A stretch of 7,548 nt of DNA, taken from the NCBI GenBank assembly GCA_947499175.1, contig CANMNU010000064.1, positions 1 to 7,548 of the forward strand, read 5' to 3'. The position numbers and the translations under genes are program-made. This DNA comes from Alphaproteobacteria bacterium (GTDB lineage Bacteria > Pseudomonadota > Alphaproteobacteria > Paracaedibacterales > CAITNM01). This document shows, piece by piece, positions 1 through 6,571 of this stretch (position 1 is its first letter; each line of letters opens with the position of its first letter). Under the pieces are notes generated by a model, which saw only the letters and a list, made by a program, of their open reading frames with translations, ran no database searches and was not told the origin of the DNA.

Positions 1-1215
1 TGGGCAAGTTTTTGGAATGGATTGTGTGAAGTTACAATAATGGCAATGCAAGCGTGGTTGATTACGGTGTTGAACTAACGCTACATCGCAGGCTTTACAG
101 GTAATTTTAAGACCACAATCGCTGCAAATAGTAAGTGGTGCGTAGCCGCGACGATTTAAAAATAAAAGGGTTTGTTCATTATTGATTAAACGTTTTTTAA
201 TTTCTTCAAACAAAGTTGGATGTAACCATTGACTGGATAATTGTGTTTTTTTAAGGCCGCGCATAGAAAGAATATTAACGGTTGGCATAGAGGCATTACC
301 ATAGCGACTGGCTACTTTCAAATGGGTGTATTTGCCTTGTAATGTGTTATAAATGGTTTCCAAACTTGGCGTGGCTGAAACTAAAATTACAGGTATATTT
401 TCTGCTTGTGCCCGCAAAATTGCCATATCACGGGCATGGTAAATCATAACTTCATCTTGCTTATAAGATGGGTCATGTTCTTCGTCAATTACCAGTAGGC
501 CAAGTCTGCTAAATGGTAGTAGTAGTGCTGATCTGGCGCCAAATACAATACATGATACTCCTTGGTGAGCCTGGTGCCAAATATAATTGCGTTGTTTGGG
601 GGTAATTTGGCTATGCCAGATTAAAGGTTTTTGGCCAAATTTTTCAAAAAAACGTTGGAGAAACTGAGCAGTTAAAGCTATTTCCGGCAATAAAATTAAT
701 ACTTGTTTGCCCATTTCATAAGCTTTGGCGCTAGCTTCTAAATAAATCTCGGTCTTGCCGCTGCCGGTTACTCCCTCTAGCAAGCTAATGTGAAATTTAC
801 CCATATTATTTAAAATTGAATCACTTGCAACTGCCTGTTCATGAGTAAGTTTGGGGGAATTGTAAGCATACGCAGAAGTATGTATTTCTGGTGGTGTCAA
901 ACTTTTGGGCAGGACATGTTTAATAAGAATTCCAACAGCTGTAAATGTATAATCTGCAAATTTTTTTAAAAAATTAACAAAGGGTTCAGGTAGGCACAAT
1001 TCATAATTACTACTTACTTGTTTAAGAGAATAGGTTGCAGTAGTAGGTAGTAAATCAACACCCCAGATTGTTCCTAGGGCTATTTTATTTTTGAGTGGAA
1101 CTTCAACTAATTGTCCGATTTTAGGGTGTGTATCAAAAGGCCAGATGTATGTAAGTGATTTATCAAGAATCGAAGGAACTGCTACCTCAACTTTTTGTAG
1201 CTCAATTTTTGTCAT
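1..1215 (-). CDS. priA: Primosomal protein N' PriA, replication-restart helicase (C-terminal part outside window)
   Basis: This is an open frame of 405 codons that starts at ATG 1215 and runs off the left edge without a stop. PriA is a 3'-to-5' superfamily 2 DNA helicase that recognises stalled forks and reloads DnaB. Visible parts in order: an N-terminal 3'-end-binding region (about 1-105), helicase Walker A GVTGSGKTE (148-156), the GARSALLLPF block (226-235), Walker B DEEH (244-247), YHARDMA (259-265), SATPS (280-284), NRRGY (354-358), and zinc-site cysteines C364, C367, C373, C376, C391, C394 and C404. The eighth cysteine should lie just past the edge. Walker A comes about 75 residues earlier than in E. 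coli PriA. Only a dozen or so residues separate the 3'-binding region from the helicase, so the winged-helix domain appears to be missing. The start overlaps the upstream hdaA stop as ATGA, and there is no clear Shine-Dalgarno sequence, suggesting translational coupling. The family call is very secure. Confidence 0.96.
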   Translation of the reverse strand, partial: MTKIELQKVEVAVPSILDKSLTYIWPFDTHPKIGQLVEVPLKNKIALGTIWGVDLLPTTATYSLKQVSSNYELCLPEPFVNFLKKFADYTFTAVGILIKHVLPKSLTPPEIHTSAYAYNSPKLTHEQAVASDSILNNMGKFHISLLEGVTGSGKTEIYLEASAKAYEMGKQVLILLPEIALTAQFLQRFFEKFGQKPLIWHSQITPKQRNYIWHQAHQGVSCIVFGARSALLLPFSRLGLLVIDEEHDPSYKQDEVMIYHARDMAILRAQAENIPVILVSATPSLETIYNTLQGKYTHLKVASRYGNASMPTVNILSMRGLKKTQLSSQWLHPTLFEEIKKRLINNEQTLLFLNRRGYAPLTICSDCGLKITCKACDVALVQHRNQPRLHCHYCNFTQSIPKTCP

Positions 1216-1877
1216 GCCGCAAAAAGCGAATGCAACATACTAACGGTAATTGGACGGCGTTTTTGAGCTGATATTAAATCAATTTTATGAGCCCAGTGGC
1301 AAATAGCTGGAAAATTACGGTCAATGCGCCTTGATAAATATTCTAAAATTGCATTATCTACGGCAATTCCTTTATCTTTCCAGATTTTTTCAAGTACACG
1401 TTTTAGGGTATCATCATCAGGGTTACGCATTTCAGTGCTTACAAAAGTTGCTAATCTTGATCTCCAATCTGCTAGATTGACTGGCCACATAGATGGTGAT
1501 TTGTTAGCACTAATAATCAACATTTTATTTTGTTCTTTTATCAAGTTATAAAGGTTAAACCACCAAGTATCATTTTCTATTTTATCGGCATCGTCTATAA
1601 CCAAGACTTTCTCACTAACAAATACTAAATCCCTTGGATTAATTATTATGTCTTGTTTTGCGTTTAAATAGTTAACTTTATATTCATTAGCAAATCCTTG
1701 CAAAAGATGAGTCTTGCCACACCCTGATTCGCCATAGATACAAATAAACTTATCTTTGGTAAATCCACCAATTGCTCGATGTAATAATTCAAAAGCCAAC
1801 TGATTACAGTTAGCAACTACAAAATCACATAATTCACAACTTTGAGTATAACCTAAAGGTAACAAACTCTGCTGCAC
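1212..1877 (-). CDS. hdaA: HdaA-type DnaA-related AAA+ regulator of replication initiation
   Basis: This 221-residue protein resembles the AAA+ module of DnaA but lacks DnaA's N-terminal domain and DNA-binding C-terminal domain. That is the architecture of Hda/HdaA, which binds the DNA polymerase sliding clamp and stimulates ATP hydrolysis by DnaA to prevent re-initiation. Seen: a QSLLPL peptide at 3-8, close to the known Hda clamp-binding consensus QL[SP]LPL; a DFVVANCNQLAFELL segment (18-32); Walker A GESGCGKTH (49-57); Walker B VLVIDDAD (91-98); a sensor I-like IISAN (121-125); and a box VII-like WRSRL (138-142) with candidate arginine finger R141. The sensor II helix reads RNFPAI (187-192), resembling the RSFAAA form I recall from alphaproteobacterial HdaA. 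The start is GTG at 1877. A stop lies five codons upstream in frame with no ATG between, and this start keeps the clamp peptide whole. It lies 4 bases after the preceding stop. A DnaC-like or plain DnaA-fragment annotation is possible but less likely. Confidence 0.85.
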   Translation of the reverse strand: MQQSLLPLGYTQSCELCDFVVANCNQLAFELLHRAIGGFTKDKFICIYGESGCGKTHLLQGFANEYKVNYLNAKQDIIINPRDLVFVSEKVLVIDDADKIENDTWWFNLYNLIKEQNKMLIISANKSPSMWPVNLADWRSRLATFVSTEMRNPDDDTLKRVLEKIWKDKGIAVDNAILEYLSRRIDRNFPAICHWAHKIDLISAQKRRPITVSMLHSLFAA

Positions 1878-1881
1878 AAAA

Positions 1882-3039
1882 CTATTCTTTCACTAATTGT
1901 ATGCGATAACGAACCACAACTTCCGTTTTAGAGGCTACCTTAACTTGCCAGCAAACGCTTTTGTTGCTTTCTTGTTTATGTTCGTTACTTTCCCGGACAA
2001 CTTTAACAGAATTGTCTCCAAATGGCAGCATAATTTTAATAGTAGCTTCTTTGTCGCCAAAGTTCCGAATAGTGAAACGATAAGCAGCTTCTTCTAGTTT
2101 TTCTGTAAGCAAAGTTTTAAATTCAGTTTGCTCTAAAACTCCTTGAATTTGAGAAAGTGGTGAAGTTTCGTTTGATGTAAGCTGAGTCACCAAATGCAAA
2201 GGAATTGCAAATTGAATTAATTCATCGGCTTTGACAGACTTAAGATGATTTATTCCTAAAAATCTTTTAGTTCCACTGTTATCACGCACATATAAGGTTA
2301 GATCTCCATTTGCTAAATCTTTTTTTAATTCTTCAGCTTGTTTAAAGCTTAAATAAATTTGCAAAGGCACATTTTTTTCTACACCTTGTAAATTTAATAA
2401 ACATTCTCCACCAACATCAAATCTATAATCTTGTTCAGTGCTTTTTTCATTGAAACTTACCCAAGGAACCCTAATTACACGAGATTTTTGAAGGGTATTT
2501 TTTATGCTAACACAGTATTCACTAAAACTTTGATTTTTAGCTAGGTTATCGGTTTGACCATCCACTAAGCGTAGGTCTACATAGTCAAAAGAAGCACCAG
2601 ATTGATTGTCAATGCTGATAAAACTTTCAAAATTTAAAATTTCATTGAAGCTTTCATTAAGCTCAGCAGCATAATGCATATGCCAATTAATACCAGTAAA
2701 ACAATATGTCAGTTCACTGATGAATGGGTTTTTAGAATAAAGAATCAATTCTGCTTCGGTTGCTTTATCAGATTCTTTAGAAATTTCATATGTAGGATTT
2801 TCTTGATTATTTTGACAAAATAAAATTGACTGTGGATCAATTGAACCTGGTACTTTTATAATATGACTTTTCTCTTCAACTTTAATAGGGATGGTTGCCA
2901 TACAGCGATCTCTATAAACAATAATTTTACTGCTTTTAGACTTGTCTTGTTTTGATGAGTCATTAGATTTTTGGATTGCTTCGCCGTGTATCAGCTGACA
3001 AAAAATTATACACAATAGAAAGTTAAGTGATTTAATCAT
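1882..3039 (-). CDS. Putative exported protein, DUF4139-like
   Basis: This is a 385-residue protein of unknown function. Residues 1-21 look like a Sec signal peptide: K3, a hydrophobic stretch 5-18, and plausible cleavage after GEA (19-21). No acceptable lipobox is present, so a soluble periplasmic product is likely. After a Ser/Lys-rich linker (25-38) comes a beta-rich body. WHMHYAAELN (119-128), followed by ISIDNQSGASFDYVDLRLVD (141-160), resembles the start of DUF4139, where a Trp-x-x-x-Tyr segment precedes an N-tG-W-V-L-LV pattern. Later, LTLYVRDNSGTKRFLG (247-262) and the C-terminal strand VVVRYRIQL (374-382) also fit that group, as does FTIRNFGDKEATIKIMLPF (322-340). The mature part has six cysteines (46, 75, 113, 176, 213, 363), compatible with disulfides. 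The ATG overlaps the murE stop by 4 bases (ATGA) with no strong ribosome binding site, so translation is probably coupled to murE. Its role is unknown; an envelope role is only suggested by context. The family call is from memory of the pattern, without a profile search. Confidence 0.6.
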   Translation of the reverse strand: MIKSLNFLLCIIFCQLIHGEAIQKSNDSSKQDKSKSSKIIVYRDRCMATIPIKVEEKSHIIKVPGSIDPQSILFCQNNQENPTYEISKESDKATEAELILYSKNPFISELTYCFTGINWHMHYAAELNESFNEILNFESFISIDNQSGASFDYVDLRLVDGQTDNLAKNQSFSEYCVSIKNTLQKSRVIRVPWVSFNEKSTEQDYRFDVGGECLLNLQGVEKNVPLQIYLSFKQAEELKKDLANGDLTLYVRDNSGTKRFLGINHLKSVKADELIQFAIPLHLVTQLTSNETSPLSQIQGVLEQTEFKTLLTEKLEEAAYRFTIRNFGDKEATIKIMLPFGDNSVKVVRESNEHKQESNKSVCWQVKVASKTEVVVRYRIQLVKE

Positions 3040-4469
3040 TTCAAACCAGCTATGGCAGTTTCTGCATGTTGTCTATCACTAAAAGGATATGTTGTATTAC
3101 CAATGATTTGTCCCATTTCATGTCCCTTACCTGCTATTAAAAGACTATCACCTTTTACAAGATGTGCAACACAATACATTATTGCGCTCTTTCTGTCAGC
3201 AATTTCTTTAACGTTAAGTTCACCTATTATTTGCTGTCGAATAGTAGCTGGGTCTTCAGACCTTGGGTTATCATCAGTTATGATAACCTTATCAGCAAAA
3301 CTTGTTGCTACTTTTCCCATAATTGAACGTTTGGTCTTATCGCGGTCACCACCACAGCCAAATAAAACCCATATATGATTTTTGGTGTGTTCGCGTAATG
3401 ACTTTAAAGAGCGCTCTAAAGCATCAGGAGTATGAGCGTAATCAACATAAACATCAGCTTCGGTTGAAGTTTGACCAATGAATTCCATACGTCCGTTAAC
3501 AGATTTTAACAAAGGTACTAGTGGTAAAATGTCTGCTAACGGAGTACCTGTTCCAATAACCAGACCCATGGCACATAAAAGATTTTCAACCTGAAAAGAT
3601 CCAGCTAAATTTAAAATAAGATTATGTGTCGTTTCGCCATTGTAACTTAAATTAAAAATAACTTTTTCTGCATACGTTCTAACCTGCGTCGCAGATAAGT
3701 CAGCTGTTATATCTACTCCATAACTAACTATTGGGTTAGTGATCATCAATTTTATATTTTCAAAATACGGAGAATTGGCATTGAGCACAGAAATTTTGCC
3801 TGGTGTTAAAACTTCAGTAAAAAGCTTAGCTTTAGCTTCTAAATAGTTTTCCATAGTTAAATGGTAATCTAGGTGATCTTGGGTTAAGCTGGTAAATCCT
3901 GCTGCTGACAATTTGCTGCCATGAATACGGTATTGGTCAAGCCCATGACTTGATGCTTCAAACGCTACATGGCTAATTTCTGCCACTGCTAAATTTTTTA
4001 ATAATTTAAAAAATGATAAACTATCGTAAGTTGTGAGTGGTGGTACTGGTGGTAATTTGGAAAGCACATTTGCATCAACTTCTAAGCCTAACGTACCAAG
4101 TGAAGCGGCTTTATAACCTAATAATTGCCAAAACTGCTGCACAAGGCTAACCACAGAACTTTTTCCGTTAGTTCCTGTGACTGCAACTATAGTTTCTGGC
4201 TGTGTTTTAAAATATGTTTTCGCGAGCAAGCTTAGGTCCAGCCTTGGATTTAGGGTTTCAACGCATTTTATTTGATTGGAAAAATTACTTACAATTTTGG
4301 GACTTCCTAAAATTACAGATGCACCATTTGCAATTGCTTGAGCCACATTTTCAATTTCTCTTTCACAAGGAATACAAACAAATAAATCACCTGGCTTAAC
4401 TAATCTTGAATCGGCGCAAACTGAGGAAACACCTTTAAGTAAATGATCCAGTGATTTCTCAAATTGCAT
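3036..4469 (-). CDS. murE: UDP-N-acetylmuramoyl-L-alanyl-D-glutamate:meso-diaminopimelate ligase MurE
   Basis: This cytoplasmic Mur ligase adds meso-diaminopimelate to UDP-MurNAc-L-Ala-D-Glu using ATP, giving the tripeptide precursor of peptidoglycan. The 477 residues match the usual family length. Seen: substrate-binding N-domain with SRLVKPGDLFVCIP (21-34), P-loop VTGTNGKSS (97-105), EASSHGLDQYR (171-181), DHLDYH (198-203) with K213 as the expected carbamylated lysine, YAHTPDALE (344-352), GCGGDRD (371-377), and DNPRSEDP (400-407). The DNPR signature with R403 marks the diaminopimelate-adding type rather than the lysine type. GKGHE is at 447-451. The usual TTPD element reads TTYD (146-149). 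The frame could start 4 codons earlier at a TTG (4481) that overlaps ftsI, but ATG 4469 has AGGA 5 bases upstream and is preferred. It begins 1 base after the ftsI stop, and its own stop overlaps the next ATG. Confidence 0.97.
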   Translation of the reverse strand: MQFEKSLDHLLKGVSSVCADSRLVKPGDLFVCIPCEREIENVAQAIANGASVILGSPKIVSNFSNQIKCVETLNPRLDLSLLAKTYFKTQPETIVAVTGTNGKSSVVSLVQQFWQLLGYKAASLGTLGLEVDANVLSKLPPVPPLTTYDSLSFFKLLKNLAVAEISHVAFEASSHGLDQYRIHGSKLSAAGFTSLTQDHLDYHLTMENYLEAKAKLFTEVLTPGKISVLNANSPYFENIKLMITNPIVSYGVDITADLSATQVRTYAEKVIFNLSYNGETTHNLILNLAGSFQVENLLCAMGLVIGTGTPLADILPLVPLLKSVNGRMEFIGQTSTEADVYVDYAHTPDALERSLKSLREHTKNHIWVLFGCGGDRDKTKRSIMGKVATSFADKVIITDDNPRSEDPATIRQQIIGELNVKEIADRKSAIMYCVAHLVKGDSLLIAGKGHEMGQIIGNTTYPFSDRQHAETAIAGLK

Positions 4470-4470
4470 T

Positions 4471-6195
4471 TTAGTCCTCAATTTCAGTAAGAGTAGTTAG
4501 CTGCATAGTCTCGGCATATTCCTCTTCTTCATTAAAATCAGGTTCAACCCCAAGTAATGGCGCAATACGTTCAATAATTTGTCCAGCTGCTGCCTTAGCA
4601 TTCCAGCCAGCTGTAGCGTAACCATAGGTTCCTGCGGCTGCTTTAGGATTGTCTAGCATTAAAATCATTACGTACCTTGGATTTTTTGCAGAAAATCCAC
4701 CAATGAAAGATGTGGTGCGCTTACGATTAGCATCTGATCCATAGCCACCCTTACCAACTATTTGATAAGCTGTTCCAGTTTTTCCAAACACATGGTAACC
4801 CTCTATATCAGCAGTTGCAGTACCATGCTTAACAACTTGACGTAGAATTTTTCTAATTGTTTTTGAAGTTTTTTTGCTAATACATGGATTTTTTCTAAAT
4901 GAATTAATTCGCTCGTTACGATTTTGTTGACTAACAAATTTCAGTGTTGGAGTTGGGCGGTAGCCATCATTAACAACACCAGCAATTGCTACTAAGGTAT
5001 GCAATGGCGTGACGGAAATACCGTATCCATAAGAAATGGTCATCATAGATGTTTCATTCCAATTACTTGGAACCAAAGGTTTACCTAGCTCAGAAATTTC
5101 CAAATTAACTGGTTGTAAAACACCAAATATCCCCATATATTGTTTTTGAACTTTAAGCCCAAATTTTTGGGAAATTCTAATAGCGGCAATGTTAGATGAA
5201 TGAACTAAAGCTTCAACAAGTGTCAATGGTCGGTTTTGTCCCTTAAAGTCAGTTACTTTAAAACGACCAATATGCACAGGATTGGTTGCATCAAAAACCG
5301 AATTTGCGTTAGCTACTCCAGTTTCCAAAGCAATTGCAGCATTTAAAATTTTAAAGGTAGAACCTTGTTCATAAACACCTAAGGTGTTTCGATTAAAGCC
5401 AACTTCCATAGATTGCATCGGTCGATTTAGATCATATTCTGGCAAAGAAACCATGGCGATTATTTCGCCAGTTTGCACATCCATAACCATTGCATTTCCA
5501 GCCACTGCCTGGAATTTTTCTATTGCTGCTTTTAATTCATTGTGCACCACGTGCTGTACACGGATATCTATGGATAATTTAAGATCTTCAGCCTTCGTGT
5601 TAAGTAAATTATCAAATGCCGCTTCAATACCGCTTACCCCAGTGCCATCAATATCGCAACGACCAATTACATGACATGCTAAATTACCGTGGGGGTAAAC
5701 ACGTTTTTGATCATTTTGTAAATAAATGCCAGGAATTCCAAGAGAATGTACTGCCTGCTGCTTTTTTGGTGAAACATGGCGTTCAATCCAAATAAATCCA
5801 GATTCAGACTGTAATTTTTTTAGTAATTTTTCAAAAGTTAAATGAGGAAAAAGTTCACTTAATTTTTTCGCTGCCTCTTTAGCATTTATAATAACTTTTG
5901 GGTTAGCATAAACTGATGCTGTGACTAGCTGTGTGGCAAGAATAACGCCATTACGATCTACAATGTTTTGGCGCATTTGACATTCTGTTTGTTGGCAGCC
6001 AGTTGCGCAATCAGGAGTGCGAACTATCATAACATCAACCAAACGAATAGCTATTGCAATGTAAGCTACGCATGCAATTGCACAAGTGCTAAGTGTACGA
6101 TGACGTGCCGTGTGCAAAAGCTGTTGATGTTGGGAAAATCGCCAACCGCCTAGGCGATACCATAAAGTTTTGATTCCTGATTTAGGCAACTGCAT
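4471..6195 (-). CDS. ftsI: Septal peptidoglycan D,D-transpeptidase FtsI (PBP3)
   Basis: This is a class B penicillin-binding protein that cross-links septal peptidoglycan as part of the divisome with FtsW and FtsQLB. From ATG 6195 it is 574 residues: a short basic cytoplasmic tail, one membrane segment (about 36-58), then the periplasmic part. The pedestal motif IVDRNGVILA (78-87) is followed by GVSGIEAAFD (186-195). The transpeptidase domain has all active-site motifs: STFK (279-282, nucleophile S279), SSN (333-335) and KTGT (472-475). The C-terminus is acidic (EEEE at 556-559). The frame stays open upstream to an ATG at 6246, adding 17 residues inside ftsL. ATG 6195 is preferred because it gives a 14-base overlap with ftsL and a normal N-terminus, although no strong ribosome binding site precedes either. 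Unusual: three cysteines (C63, C67, C72) lie just outside the membrane. The stop is 1 base before murE. Confidence 0.96.
   Translation of the reverse strand: MQLPKSGIKTLWYRLGGWRFSQHQQLLHTARHRTLSTCAIACVAYIAIAIRLVDVMIVRTPDCATGCQQTECQMRQNIVDRNGVILATQLVTASVYANPKVIINAKEAAKKLSELFPHLTFEKLLKKLQSESGFIWIERHVSPKKQQAVHSLGIPGIYLQNDQKRVYPHGNLACHVIGRCDIDGTGVSGIEAAFDNLLNTKAEDLKLSIDIRVQHVVHNELKAAIEKFQAVAGNAMVMDVQTGEIIAMVSLPEYDLNRPMQSMEVGFNRNTLGVYEQGSTFKILNAAIALETGVANANSVFDATNPVHIGRFKVTDFKGQNRPLTLVEALVHSSNIAAIRISQKFGLKVQKQYMGIFGVLQPVNLEISELGKPLVPSNWNETSMMTISYGYGISVTPLHTLVAIAGVVNDGYRPTPTLKFVSQQNRNERINSFRKNPCISKKTSKTIRKILRQVVKHGTATADIEGYHVFGKTGTAYQIVGKGGYGSDANRKRTTSFIGGFSAKNPRYVMILMLDNPKAAAGTYGYATAGWNAKAAAGQIIERIAPLLGVEPDFNEEEEYAETMQLTTLTEIED
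4475..4478 (-). promoter_or_regulatory. Shine-Dalgarno site of murE
   Basis: AGGA lies inside the last codons of ftsI, with 5 bases (CTAAA, which includes the ftsI stop TAA) before ATG 4469. It decides the murE start in favour of ATG 4469. The alternative TTG at 4481 would sit upstream of this site and have no comparable site of its own. Confidence 0.7.
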
Positions 6196-6571
6196 TTTGC
6201 ATACCGTTAGTAGCAGTAGTTGTTTCTGGTTGCGCAGATACTGCATTTAAAGCATCCATTAATGCTTCTATTGGATCTATAGCAGATTTTAATTCAGTAG
6301 TTTGTTTTGGTAATTCATTAATAGTTACAATTTGAAATGGCTTTAGTGCGGCAAATCCTAGGTGCGTAACTGCTAATTTTTGCAAGCGTGCAGGATCATT
6401 AAGGTGAGTCAACTCAGCCTTTAAAACATGAATGGATTCTTTACTTTCGATGATGCGCTTAACAATTTCCTTGTGACTTTTTTCAAGTGCCATAACCTGA
6501 TACTTAACTCGAAATAAGCATAATCCAACACCAAAAGCTATTATCGTTAAAAAGAAGCGTGAGCGTCTCAT
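6182..6571 (-). CDS. ftsL: Cell division protein FtsL (alphaproteobacterial type)
   Basis: This is a small bitopic membrane protein of 129 residues between rsmH and ftsI, the position of ftsL in dcw clusters. FtsL forms a coiled-coil complex with FtsB and FtsQ that activates FtsWI at the septum. Seen: a basic cytoplasmic start (MRRSR), one membrane helix (about 6-22), a heptad-like coiled coil (about 25-57), then the conserved-looking block LNDPARLQKLAVTHLGF (57-73) and PFQIV (78-82). This Asn-Asp-Pro-x-Arg-Leu plus Leu-Gly pattern is the usual FtsL/FtsB-type end of the coiled coil. The remaining 40 residues form a polar Ala/Thr-rich tail without clear features. ATG 6571 directly abuts the rsmH stop (TAAATG), with an AGG 6 bases upstream and an AAGGAA 12 bases upstream. 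The 3' end overlaps ftsI by 14 bases. FtsL diverges strongly in sequence, so the call rests on architecture and position. Confidence 0.85.
   Translation of the reverse strand: MRRSRFFLTIIAFGVGLCLFRVKYQVMALEKSHKEIVKRIIESKESIHVLKAELTHLNDPARLQKLAVTHLGFAALKPFQIVTINELPKQTTELKSAIDPIEALMDALNAVSAQPETTTATNGMQNAVA

Noticed and set aside
3030..3040. Lipoprotein export of the DUF4139-like protein, because of cysteines at residues 10 and 14
   Set aside because: Residues before either cysteine (LL, IF) do not fit the lipobox, and both lie within the hydrophobic core of the signal peptide.
3052..3378. 108-codon plus-strand open frame opposite the 3' part of murE
   Set aside because: It lies wholly inside a strongly supported murE, has no recognisable domain and shows composition typical of an antisense shadow. 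The same holds for shorter plus-strand frames at 1324-1551, 1897-2097, 4214-4399, 5384-5674 and 5968-6153.
4470..4481. TTG start extending MurE by 4 residues
   Set aside because: The good AGGA site lies between this TTG and ATG 4469 and can only serve the ATG.
5569..5577. TATGGATAA, one mismatch from the DnaA box TGTGGATAA
   Set aside because: It is a single isolated site inside ftsI with no second box, AT-rich unwinding element or other origin feature nearby; the presence of hdaA in the window does not make it an origin.
6196..6246. Upstream ATG extending FtsI by 17 residues
   Set aside because: It would create a 65-base overlap with ftsL and add a hydrophobic Leu-rich peptide before the normal basic cytoplasmic tail. 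ATG 6195 gives a more typical N-terminus and spacing.
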